Positions 8,154 through 15,444 of a DNA stretch of 64,000 bases are shown here, piece after piece. The stretch lies in contig NZ_JADLQO010000014.1 in the NCBI RefSeq assembly GCF_015477775.1, positions 124,001-188,000 on the forward strand, given 5' to 3'. This DNA comes from Nocardia abscessus. GTDB taxonomy: Bacteria > Actinomycetota > Actinomycetes > Mycobacteriales > Mycobacteriaceae. The number at the start of each line of letters is the position of its first letter. Within the stretch, counting starts at the first letter, position 1. The notes beneath the pieces are model-generated. The model saw only the letters and a program-made list of their open reading frames with translations, did not search any database and was not told where the DNA came from. The position numbers were made by a program, and so were the translations under genes.

Positions 8154-8540
8154 ATGACCGAGCACCCGAGACTTCACTCGATCCCCGGTGGACGCGACGA
8201 CCGGCCTCGGCAGCCGGAACCGCAGATGCCCCCGGAACCCCTCTGGCGCGAGGTGCTCGGCGAACAATTGCGCACGCTACGGCAGGACCGGAGCGAGACG
8301 CTGGTCGAAACAGCCCGGCGGGCAGGCATTTCCCCGCAGTACCTGTCGGAGGTGGAGCGGGGACGCAAGGAGCCGTCGAGCGAGATGATCGCCGCCCTGG
8401 CCGGTTCTCTCGGCACCACGCTGGGTGAGATCACCGGCCAGGTGGCGGACGAACTCCGCGCCCGGCGCCGGGTCGCCTTCCTGCAACGGTCGGAGCCCCG
8501 CTCCGGCACCGGGCCCACGCTCATGCTGCTTGCGGCCTAG
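8154..8540 (+). CDS. XRE-family regulator resembling ClgR (Clp gene regulator)
   Basis: 128 residues. The XRE helix-turn-helix spans about residues 35-95 and contains SPQYLSEVERGRKEPSSEM, a string very close to the one I remember from ClgR of mycobacteria and corynebacteria (YLSEIERGRKEPSSE). The N-terminal motif LWREVLGEQLRTLRQDR also fits. ClgR activates clpP and related stress genes, and here a clpP pair lies immediately downstream on the opposite strand (convergent, 49 bp apart), strengthening the call. The C-terminal end LMLLAA is hydrophobic; in ClgR a short apolar C-terminus serves as a degradation signal for ClpP, so autoregulated turnover is plausible. A genuine chromosomal clgR may exist elsewhere. 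Confidence 0.75.
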   Translation: MTEHPRLHSIPGGRDDRPRQPEPQMPPEPLWREVLGEQLRTLRQDRSETLVETARRAGISPQYLSEVERGRKEPSSEMIAALAGSLGTTLGEITGQVADELRARRRVAFLQRSEPRSGTGPTLMLLAA

Positions 8541-8589
8541 CCGGACACAGCCCTGCGCACGGCCGCGGCGAAGGCGGAGGGACGCCTGG

Positions 8590-9183
8590 TCAGTCACGCC
8601 GCCCGAGGACCCGGTCGACGAGCCCGTACTCGACCGCGGCCGACGCGGTGAAGACCCGGTCGCGGTCGGTGTCGCGCCGTAGCCGCTCCACCGTTTGCCC
8701 GGTGTGCCGCGACAGGATCGACTCGATCTCCGCCCGCATTCGCACCAGCTCGTCGGCCTGCAGGATCAGATCGGGGATCGTTCCCTGCCCGCGCGCGGCG
8801 GGTTGGTGCAGCACCACCCTGGCGTGCGGCAGCAGTGCGCGGCGTCCGGGCTCGCCACCGGCCAGCAACACCGCCCCGACCGCGATCGCCTGGCCGACGC
8901 ACGTGGTCTGCACGGGCGACTGGATGTGCTGCATGGTGTCGTACACGGCGAGCATCGAGGACAGATCGCCGCCCTCGCAGTTGATGTAGAGGTTGATCTC
9001 CTGTTCCGGGCTTTCCGATTCCAGGTGCAGCAACTGCGCGATGAGCGCGTTGGCGACGCCCGAGTCGATCAGCGTGCCGAGGTAGACGATCCGCTCGGCG
9101 AGCAGGTGGGAATAGATGTCGGTGATTCGCTCGCCGCCGCGTGGATGCTGCGCGATCACATTGGGGATGGTGTAGGTGCTCAT
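8590..9183 (-). CDS. ClpP-family subunit with the catalytic serine replaced (ClpR-like)
   Basis: 197 residues, full ClpP length. The ClpP fold is clear (YSHLLAERIVYLG, AVEYGLVDRVL), and His126 (RVVLHQPA) and Asp171 (RDTDRDRVF) of the triad are kept, but the active-site string GQAASMGA of normal ClpP reads GQAIAVGA, so the serine is Ala101. The oxyanion loop NSPGGS is also changed (NCEGGD). By analogy with cyanobacterial/plastid ClpR it should be proteolytically dead and act as a structural or regulatory ring partner of the upstream ClpP. It is second in a two-gene operon. Start is ambiguous: ATG 9183 is the family-consistent start, but the frame is open back to ATGs at 9258 and 9333 through two copies of a 25-codon duplication, and ATG 9333 overlaps the upstream stop. 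Confidence 0.85.
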   Translation of the reverse strand: MSTYTIPNVIAQHPRGGERITDIYSHLLAERIVYLGTLIDSGVANALIAQLLHLESESPEQEINLYINCEGGDLSSMLAVYDTMQHIQSPVQTTCVGQAIAVGAVLLAGGEPGRRALLPHARVVLHQPAARGQGTIPDLILQADELVRMRAEIESILSRHTGQTVERLRRDTDRDRVFTASAAVEYGLVDRVLGRRD

Positions 9184-9330
9184 GCTGTATCCGTTTCCGG
9201 CATCAGCGGGGCCTTGCGTGGTCACGCTCCGCTGCCGCCTCCAGGCCTGACCGCTCATGCTGTATCCGTTTCCGGCATCAGCGGGGCCTTGCGTGGTCAC
9301 GCTCCGCTGCCGCCTCCAGGCCTGACCGCT
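9181..9330. repeat. Perfect 75-bp tandem duplication between the two clpP genes
   Basis: 9181-9255 and 9256-9330 are identical. On the minus strand each copy is 25 codons long, in frame with the downstream clpP-like gene, starts with ATG and encodes a peptide beginning MSGQAWRRQR and ending GNGYS; the ATG of the next copy, or of the gene itself, follows directly. The first ATG (9333) overlaps the stop of the upstream clpP. The duplication therefore multiplies potential start sites without breaking the frame. Identity is complete, implying recent origin or active homogenisation. Confidence 0.95.
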
Positions 9331-9935
9331 CATGCCGAGATCCCGATCCGTTGGCGTTGCGGGACGATCTGCCCGAACGAGTCGACGATGTGGTCGATGA
9401 AGCCGTACTCCTTGGCTTGCGCCGCGGTGAACCAGCGATCGTGCAGCGAATCTTCGTAGATCCGGTCGAACGGCTGACCGGTGTCCTCGGCGATGATGCC
9501 GAGCACCGTGTCCACGGTGTAACGCAGGTCGTCGGCCTGGACCTCGACATCGACGGCGGTGCCACCGATGCCCGCCGACCCCTGGTGCATCAGCACCCGG
9601 GCGTGCGGCAACGCGAAACGGCGGCCCTTGCTCCCCGACGACAAGAGGAATTGACCCGCGCTGCAAGCCAATCCGAGCGCGAGCGTCGAAACTTCACACG
9701 GGACCAGTCGCATCACGTCGCGGATGGCGAGCATCGACGGAACCGAGCCGCCGGGCGAATGGATCCACAGCGAGATGCCCGCCTCGGCGTCTTCTGCGGC
9801 GAGGGTGAGCAATTGGGTCATCAGCAGCGTGCCGTTGTCGTCGTCGAGCGCGCCGTCCAGCACGACTATCCGGCGGCTGAGCAGCTGCTCCCGGGCCCGC
9901 CAGCTGAACATCGGGGTGTTGTCATCGTGAGCCAT
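9330..9935 (-). CDS. ATP-dependent Clp protease proteolytic subunit (accessory ClpP)
   Basis: 201 residues. Serine protease subunit of the Clp barrel, degrading proteins unfolded by ClpX/ClpC-type ATPases in the cytoplasm. All triad residues are present: Ser92 (LACSAGQFLL), His117 (RVLMHQGS) and Asp162 (YEDSLHDRWF), with the oxyanion loop HSPGGS intact. ATG 9935 is chosen (GTGGGG just upstream); ATG 9953 in frame would add six residues. The N-terminal loop is short compared with housekeeping ClpP1/P2, suggesting an accessory pair like the extra ClpP pairs of Streptomyces. It is first in an operon with the Ser-to-Ala ClpP-like gene and next to a ClgR-like regulator. Confidence 0.88.
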   Translation of the reverse strand: MAHDDNTPMFSWRAREQLLSRRIVVLDGALDDDNGTLLMTQLLTLAAEDAEAGISLWIHSPGGSVPSMLAIRDVMRLVPCEVSTLALGLACSAGQFLLSSGSKGRRFALPHARVLMHQGSAGIGGTAVDVEVQADDLRYTVDTVLGIIAEDTGQPFDRIYEDSLHDRWFTAAQAKEYGFIDHIVDSFGQIVPQRQRIGISA

Positions 9936-10128
9936 GACCCCACGGTGCCGCATCCGCGGCGCGAAACCGGCCCGGCGCTGCCCACGGCAGATCTGCTCTC
10001 AGCAGTCGGGTTGCGGTGCGGCGGAGGGGCGCAGCGCCGCCTGCCGTCCCGGAGGCGGGTGTCGCGAAGATCGTCGTCGCGGGCGCGCCCGGCCAGAAGT
10101 CCGGATGGCAGCGGTACCCGGGAAACGG

Positions 10129-10165
10129 CGATGCCCGTCGGCGCTTACCGCGCTGACGGGCATCG
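10129..10165 (-). terminator. Hairpin terminator downstream of the DUF2637-like gene
   Basis: Outer arms CGATGCCCGTC/GACGGGCATCG and inner GCGC/GCGC around a short TTACC loop form a nearly uninterrupted ~15-bp stem. It lies 19 bp beyond the stop of the gene at 10184, in the orientation expected for its terminator. The rest of the gap up to the clpP start (9936-10128) shows no gene and probably holds the clpP promoter. Confidence 0.75.
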
Positions 10166-10183
10166 TCGATGGAACGCGGCTCG

Positions 10184-11827
10184 CTAGGACTCGCGGCCCG
10201 CGGTCGAGGCGGAGCGCTGCCTGCTGGTGCGAGCGCGGCGGCGTTCGGCCTGCAGTTCGGCGAGTTCCTGCTCGAGGATGTCGGCGACGCGGAACGAACC
10301 GGTGTCGTAGATGTCCGGCGTGCGGGCCGTCGGCGGCTGCGCGATGTCGGGCTTGGGGGTGTCCTTGCCGTTCTTCGATTCCGGCGCCGGGCTGTCGGTC
10401 TTGACGTCCGCGAGCGGGCGTCGGGTGACCGCCGGGATCTCGGCCGTCGCAACCTCGGCCTCCGGGGTGCGCGGCTTGGCCGGAGCCGCCTCCCGGACGA
10501 CCACCTTCGCCGCGGCGGGTTCTTCGACGGGCACTCGCGTGGCCGGCCGCTCGTCGACCTTGACCGACGACACCGGCGCGGGCGCCACGGGCTCGCTCGC
10601 CAGGGGCTTGCTTCCGTTGGTGGCGGACGCACCGTTCTTGGCGGCGATCGGAACGTCCAGGTCCTTGACCTTCACCGGCGTGCTGGGACGCGCCGCGACG
10701 ACCTCCATCGCGTCGAGGTCTTCGATGGACTCGGGTAGCACCGGCTTGCGCGGCGCCTCGACCGGCGCCCGCTTCTGCTCGGCTGTCACCACGACCGTGG
10801 GCTGCTCGTCGGAATCCTGCGGTGCGCCATCGGTTTCGGCGACCTCGGCCACTTCCTGCTCGATGACCTCCACCGGGGCGGCCGCCACGACGGGCTGCGG
10901 CTCGTGCTCCACGTATTCGTGCGGGACGGCGGGCGCCTCGGGGGCGACCGGCATCCGGTACCTGGGCAGGGTGAGCCGGATCTGTTCGGCCGGGTCCGGA
11001 AGGTCGCGAACCTGCTCGGTGGCCCTGGCGATGGCGAGACCGTAGCGGGCGCTCGCGGCGTCGTGGATGAGCAGCGCGACACCGATCATCACCGGGGCGA
11101 TAGCGTGCACGGCCGCGTCGTACCACGCGCCCGTGCGCAGATACGGATAGGTGTTGAGGCTGACGGTCAGCGCCAGCAGGGCGACCTCGGCCGCCGCGAC
11201 CTGACGGCGGTTGTCGACCACACCCCATTCGGCGACCTTGTTGGTGCCGATCATGATGATGATCAGGCAGACGCTGATCATGCCTTCGAGCAAGTAGCTG
11301 AACCAGTACAGCGGATCGGTCGCGCCGCCGGGAGCGATGTTCTGCTGGACGTTGACCGCCGACCACAGCATGCCCGCCGCGACGACACCGGCCAGCGCGC
11401 GCAGCGACCAGGACCGATGCCGGTAGAGCGAGGCCAGTTTCGCGTGCGGGCTGGATTCGCGTCGCTGCGCGGCAATCGCCTTGCGGGCGAGGAGGAGATC
11501 TCGCATGTCGGCCTTCTCGATCGCTTCGGTGGTCTGCCTGGCGCGGTCGGATGCCGCGGCGGCAGCCTGCGCCTCTTTCCAGCGCTGTCCGCGCTCCTGA
11601 GTGCGAATCCGTTCGGCGAGCTCACGTTCGGCATGCAGTTCGTCCTCCGACAGCGCCTCGGTGAGCGCGGGATCGAACTGGTAGGCGAGCCGTCCACGGG
11701 CCTTCTCGACCCGCCTCGCCAGCTGTGTAACCTCGTCCTCGATGGGATGTTCGATGACCATCAGCGCTCCCCGCACGGGAGAGTCGATGGCAGACAAGTG
11801 ATCACGAATGGCAACGGCACGTTTCAT
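10184..11827 (-). CDS. Membrane protein, DUF2637-like, with long Pro/Ala/Glu-rich C-terminal tail
   Basis: 547 residues. Residues 1-135 are charged and partly coiled-coil (EDELHAERELAERIRTQERG). About four membrane helices follow between ~140 and 265 (LRALAGVVAAGMLWSAV; FSYLLEGMISVCLIIIMIG; a helix around EVALLALTVSLNTY; and one around AIAPVMIGVALLI). The remaining ~270 residues are a low-complexity tail rich in Pro, Ala, Val and Glu. The helix pattern and the motifs LYWFSYLLE and NTYPYL recall DUF2637 proteins, which occur near conjugative-element transfer genes in actinomycetes, but none are seen here. Function unknown. ATG 11827 has GGTGGA about 10 bases upstream; Met23 is an alternative. 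Confidence 0.6.
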   Translation of the reverse strand: MKRAVAIRDHLSAIDSPVRGALMVIEHPIEDEVTQLARRVEKARGRLAYQFDPALTEALSEDELHAERELAERIRTQERGQRWKEAQAAAAASDRARQTTEAIEKADMRDLLLARKAIAAQRRESSPHAKLASLYRHRSWSLRALAGVVAAGMLWSAVNVQQNIAPGGATDPLYWFSYLLEGMISVCLIIIMIGTNKVAEWGVVDNRRQVAAAEVALLALTVSLNTYPYLRTGAWYDAAVHAIAPVMIGVALLIHDAASARYGLAIARATEQVRDLPDPAEQIRLTLPRYRMPVAPEAPAVPHEYVEHEPQPVVAAAPVEVIEQEVAEVAETDGAPQDSDEQPTVVVTAEQKRAPVEAPRKPVLPESIEDLDAMEVVAARPSTPVKVKDLDVPIAAKNGASATNGSKPLASEPVAPAPVSSVKVDERPATRVPVEEPAAAKVVVREAAPAKPRTPEAEVATAEIPAVTRRPLADVKTDSPAPESKNGKDTPKPDIAQPPTARTPDIYDTGSFRVADILEQELAELQAERRRARTSRQRSASTAGRES

Positions 11828-11945
11828 TCATAGTCGATCCACCGCTACTGGCGAAACTGTTCATTTGCCATCTCGCAAAACTATTCGGCGTGCCGCGGAC
11901 GACACACGCGGCGCGGCGTGATTTCCGCCGGTCGCGAGCACTTCT

Positions 11946-12611
11946 TCAGCCGTCGCGCAAAAGCCGCGGATTTCGCGTCGCGCGACGTAACTCGCGGATA
12001 AGAGCCCGGTCAGTGGCGCCGGCCGGTTCGTCCCGCACCGCGTCGAGCACCTGGGACAATGTGCCGAACAGCAGTCTGCCCAGCCGGTCCTGATCGACGT
12101 CGTCGCGAGACAGCCACTGCACGGTTAGATCCTCCGCCATCGCCCACCACGAGCGCACCACCAGGCGCTCGGCGGTCGACGGCGCGGGCCCGCCCAGCGC
12201 GGCGAACACCCGGTCGGTGAGTTCGTCGTGCATCTGCTCCATGATCGCCTCGAGCACCGGATCCTGCCCCGCGGCGCGGAGCAGACCCACCAGGGGGCCA
12301 CTGCGCCTGCGCATGTAGCCGACGAAGTTGGCGATCATCGACGCGAGCGGGTCCGCGGCGTCCGGATCGGGGCCGGTGGCGCGCAGGAACCGCTGCGACG
12401 CGGCCCGGACGAGCTGCGCGTAGTACTCCTGCTTGGTCGGGAAGTAGTGGAAGAGCAGGCCGCGTGAGATGCCCGCCTGCTGCGCGACCGCGTCGACGGT
12501 GATCTGGTGCCAGGGGCGGTCGATCAACATGCCGAGGCCGATGCCGATCAACTGTCGGCGCCGGTCGTCCGCCGAGCGGCGGCCGCCGGGCTCCGCGGCA
12601 ACCTCGGTCAT
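11946..12611 (-). CDS. TetR family regulator divergent from the acyl-CoA dehydrogenase/kinase operon
   Basis: 221 residues. TetR DNA-binding domain near residues 20-65 (ITVDAVAQQAGISRGLLFHYFPTKQEYY split over helix 2 to 4), followed by a helical ligand domain. Start at ATG 12611 because AGGAGG lies 4 bases upstream; the in-frame ATG 12632 falls inside the operator and is rejected. Its likely sites are the paired palindromes at 12625-12639 and 12669-12683 in the divergent region. Regulation of the adjacent acyl-CoA dehydrogenase operon, perhaps by an acyl-CoA ligand, is inference from position. Confidence 0.85.
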   Translation of the reverse strand: MTEVAAEPGGRRSADDRRRQLIGIGLGMLIDRPWHQITVDAVAQQAGISRGLLFHYFPTKQEYYAQLVRAASQRFLRATGPDPDAADPLASMIANFVGYMRRRSGPLVGLLRAAGQDPVLEAIMEQMHDELTDRVFAALGGPAPSTAERLVVRSWWAMAEDLTVQWLSRDDVDQDRLGRLLFGTLSQVLDAVRDEPAGATDRALIRELRRATRNPRLLRDG

Positions 12612-12622
12612 CCACCCTCCTC

Positions 12623-12641
12623 TATTGAGCAATGCTCAATA
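12623..12641. promoter_or_regulatory. TetR-type operator A, divergent region
   Basis: TATTGAGCAATGCTCAATA is a perfect palindrome with 9-bp arms around a single central base, directly upstream of the tetR Shine-Dalgarno. A second copy of its 15-bp core lies 44 bp away. Confidence 0.75.
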
Positions 12642-12668
12642 ATATGCTACCAATGACTCGACCGGAAG

Positions 12669-12683
12669 TTGAGCAATGCTCAG
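12669..12683. promoter_or_regulatory. TetR-type operator B, divergent region
   Basis: TTGAGCAATGCTCAG matches the core of operator A in 14 of 15 bases. It lies 18 bp upstream of the acyl-CoA dehydrogenase start, so binding here would cover that gene's leader or promoter. Confidence 0.7.
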
Positions 12684-12701
12684 CGAGCCTCGAGGATGGG
12701 T

Positions 12702-13910
12702 ATGGACTTCACGCATTCCGACCGAGCCGTCCGCCTCACCGATCAGGTGCGGCAGTTCGTGCGCGACGAGATCGAGCCGCGCGACGAGGAGCACGCCGCC
12801 TTCCTGCGGGAATCGCCATGGGCGGTCCCGCCGGTGGTCGAAGAGCTCAAGCAGAAGGCGCGGGCCGCGGGGCTGTGGAACCTCTTCCTGCCCGATCCGG
12901 AACTCGGCGCGGGCCTGAGCAATGTCGAGTACGCGCCGATGGCCGAGGCGATGGGCGCTTCCGGCTGGGCGCCGGAAGTGTTCAACTGCAATGCCCCCGA
13001 CACCGGCAACGCCGAGGTCCTGCTGCACTACGGCAGCACGCAGCAGCGGCAGCAGTGGCTGCGGCCGCTGCTGGACGGCGAGATCCGCTCGGCGTTCTGT
13101 ATGACCGAACCCGAGGTCGCGTCCTCGGACGCGACCAATATGGCCGCGACCGCCGTGGTGGACGGCGAGGAGATCGTGCTCAACGGCCGCAAATGGTGGA
13201 GCACCGGCATCGGCCATCCGAACTGCGCGTTCGTCATCTTCATGGGCCTCACCGACCCGGAAGCGCACCCGTACCAGCGCCACTCCATGGTGCTCGTCCC
13301 GCTGGACACGCCCGGCGTGCGGGTCGAACGGATGCTCACCACCTTCGGCTATCTGGACGAGCCCTTCGGCCACGGCGAGGTCACCTTCACCGACGTGCGG
13401 CTTCCGCTGGACGCCGTGATCGCCGGGCCGGGACGCGGCTTCGAGATCGCCCAGGGCCGCCTCGGCCCCGGCCGCATCCACCACTGCATGCGCGCCATCG
13501 GCCTGGCGGAGCGCGCGCTCGAACTGGCCTGCCGCCGCAGCCTTTCGCGCACCGCGTTCGGCAAGCCGCTGGCCAACCTCGGTGGGAACCGGGAGCGCAT
13601 CGCGAACGCCCGCGTCGCGATCGATCAGGCCAGGCTGCTCGTCCTGCACACCGCCTGGCTGCTGGACACCAAGGGCCTGGCCGGCGCGCGCAGCGAGGTC
13701 TCCCAGATCAAAGCGGTCGTGCCGAGGATGACCCAGGAGGTGCTCGACATGGCGATGCAGTTGCACGGCGGCGCCGGGCTTTCCGACGACTTCCCGCTGG
13801 CTCGCGCGTTCGCGGGCATTCGCTCGTTGCGTTTCGCCGACGGCCCCGACGAGGTGCACCTCGGCGTGATCGCCCGGCAGGAACTACGCAAATACGGAAA
13901 CGACCGGTGA
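12702..13910 (+). CDS. Acyl-CoA dehydrogenase family protein (ACAD10/11-like), partner of a kinase
   Basis: 402 residues, full ACAD length. Middle-domain FAD/substrate motifs (FCMTEPEVASSDATN; GRKWWSTGIGHP) and the C-terminal helical domain (QLHGGAGLSDDFPLARAFAG; FADGPDEVHLGVIARQEL) identify the superfamily. The closest pattern is the ACAD10/ACAD11-type enzymes. The next gene encodes an aminoglycoside-phosphotransferase-like kinase, the same two domains fused in human ACAD11, and overlaps by four bases (GTGA). In that pathway the kinase phosphorylates a 4-hydroxyacyl-CoA and the dehydrogenase-like enzyme removes the phosphate. ATG 12702 gives GAGG at a proper distance; ATG 12696 is possible. 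Confidence 0.85.
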   Translation: MDFTHSDRAVRLTDQVRQFVRDEIEPRDEEHAAFLRESPWAVPPVVEELKQKARAAGLWNLFLPDPELGAGLSNVEYAPMAEAMGASGWAPEVFNCNAPDTGNAEVLLHYGSTQQRQQWLRPLLDGEIRSAFCMTEPEVASSDATNMAATAVVDGEEIVLNGRKWWSTGIGHPNCAFVIFMGLTDPEAHPYQRHSMVLVPLDTPGVRVERMLTTFGYLDEPFGHGEVTFTDVRLPLDAVIAGPGRGFEIAQGRLGPGRIHHCMRAIGLAERALELACRRSLSRTAFGKPLANLGGNRERIANARVAIDQARLLVLHTAWLLDTKGLAGARSEVSQIKAVVPRMTQEVLDMAMQLHGGAGLSDDFPLARAFAGIRSLRFADGPDEVHLGVIARQELRKYGNDR

Positions 13911-14962
13911 GCGCCCCGGAGGCCACCGCCGTCCGCGCCGAGGACGCCTTCGACGTCGCCGCTGTGCACACCTGGCTCGCCGACCAGGTGCCGGGTCTGA
14001 GCGAGCCGCCCGAGGTGCGTCAATTCTCCGGTGGCGCGTCCAATCTCACGTATCTGCTGCGCTACCCGGATCGCGACCTGATCCTGCGCCGCCCGCCCGG
14101 CGGCAAGAAGGCGGCTTCCGCACACGATATGGGCCGTGAGTACCTGGTGCAGCAGCGGTTGCGTCCGCACTACGGCTACGTTCCCCGGATGGTGGCGCAC
14201 TGCGCCGATCCGAGTGTGATCGGCAGCGAGTTCTACGTCATGGAGCGCGTGGCGGGCACGATCCTGCGTGGCGATCTGCCGGAGGGGACGGCTCTGTCGC
14301 CCGACCAGGCTCGGCGGTTGTCCACCACGGCTTTCGACTGCCTGATCGAACTGCACGAGGTCGACCCCGTCGCTGCCGGGCTCACCGAAATCGGCAAAGG
14401 CACCGGCTATGTCGGCCGCCAGGTCGCGGGCTGGTCGCGGCGCTTCGTGGACGCCCGCACCGACAATGTCAGCGATTTCGCCGCGGTGATGGCGTGGCTC
14501 GAGGCCAACCGGCCCGAGGACGTCGCCACCACCGTCATCCACAACGACTTCCGGCTGGACAATCTGGTGCTCGACCCGTCGGGCTCTGGCGCGATCGTCG
14601 GCGTGCTCGACTGGGAGATGGCGACACTGGGCGATCCGCTGATGGATCTCGGTGGGGCGCTGGCCTACTGGGTGCAGGCCGACGACGACGACGCCATGCG
14701 GGCTGCCCGCCGTCAGCCGAGTCATCTGCCCGGCATGCTGACCCGCGCCGAGATCGTCGAGCACTACTGCGCGCGCACCGGCCGCTCCGCCGAGAACTGG
14801 CCGTTCTACGAGGTCTTCGGGCTGTTCCGGCTCGCGGTGATCGCCCAGCAGATCTACTACCGCTACCACCACGGGCAGACCACCAACCCGGCGTTCAAGG
14901 ACTTCTGGATGGTGATCAACTACCTGGACTGGCGCTGCCGGAAGGTCGCCGGGCTCGAGTAG
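13907..14962 (+). CDS. Phosphotransferase of the APH/choline-kinase superfamily, ACAD11-type kinase
   Basis: 351 residues, GTG start overlapping the previous stop. Protein-kinase-like fold: N-lobe GGASNLTYLLRYPDRDLILRR (residues ~42-62), catalytic loop HNDFRLDNL (His212, Asp214) and the metal-binding DWEMATLGDPLMDL. C-terminal NPAFKDFWMV region matches the kinase part of ACAD10/11. Best reading: ATP-dependent phosphorylation of a hydroxyacyl-CoA, feeding the coupled dehydrogenase-like enzyme encoded just upstream. A role in antibiotic resistance is unlikely given the context. A second such pair is at 36600-38869. Confidence 0.82.
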   Translation: MSAPEATAVRAEDAFDVAAVHTWLADQVPGLSEPPEVRQFSGGASNLTYLLRYPDRDLILRRPPGGKKAASAHDMGREYLVQQRLRPHYGYVPRMVAHCADPSVIGSEFYVMERVAGTILRGDLPEGTALSPDQARRLSTTAFDCLIELHEVDPVAAGLTEIGKGTGYVGRQVAGWSRRFVDARTDNVSDFAAVMAWLEANRPEDVATTVIHNDFRLDNLVLDPSGSGAIVGVLDWEMATLGDPLMDLGGALAYWVQADDDDAMRAARRQPSHLPGMLTRAEIVEHYCARTGRSAENWPFYEVFGLFRLAVIAQQIYYRYHHGQTTNPAFKDFWMVINYLDWRCRKVAGLE

Positions 14963-15045
14963 GGCAGCCCCACCCATATAACTGTCGTCGGTGCGTCCGG
15001 CGTCGCGCTCGGCTCTGTCGCGCAGGCGCTTCCAGGCCTCCCGAC

Positions 15046-15348
15046 TCACCGCAACGTCGCGATGGGTTTGCCGTGCACCCCGACCACCGGCGCGGGCGCC
15101 GACCACCCGTGCGCCCGCGACCCCGGCACCGCCGCCGAAGTCAGCGTCCGAGCGCGATGGAGCCCGACATCTGTGACGCCCGAGTAACCCCACATCGCCA
15201 CCTCGGTATCCGGCCCGGGCAGCGCGAGCGGACCGGAATTCTCCGCGGCCCGGATGCCGTCCAGCGCGATCCGCGCGGCCAGCGGGCCGTAGGCGATCGC
15301 GGCGGTCGGCAGTGGCGATACCCGTGGGCGGCGACGTCGCGCCGTCAT
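15046..15348 (-). pseudogene. Remnant of a secreted lipase (triacylglycerol/secretory lipase family)
   Basis: A 100-codon frame contains YGPLAARIALDGIRAAE followed by a run ending VAMWGYSG, which is the stretch leading to the nucleophile elbow (GYSGG) of actinobacterial secretory lipases. After GYSG the sequence becomes unrelated (VTDVGLHRAR), and neither a signal peptide, the Asp/His half of the triad nor the usual ~400-residue length is present. I read it as a decayed fragment. The 482-bp gap 14963-15444 contains nothing else recognisable; the flanks of the fragment have no supported frame. Confidence 0.4.
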
Positions 15349-15444
15349 CGCCGCGGTGGCGGTCGCCCCGCCAGAGGCGTCGTAGCGAAAGCCGCTGTGC
15401 GCGAGCGGCGTATCACCGGATCGTCGCGGCGAGTTGGAAGAGGC

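Noticed and set aside
8590..9666. A 358-residue version of the ClpP-like protein starting at 9666
   Set aside because: Sequence before 9333 is out of phase with the upstream clpP coding region; only the 9333, 9258 and 9183 ATGs are reasonable.
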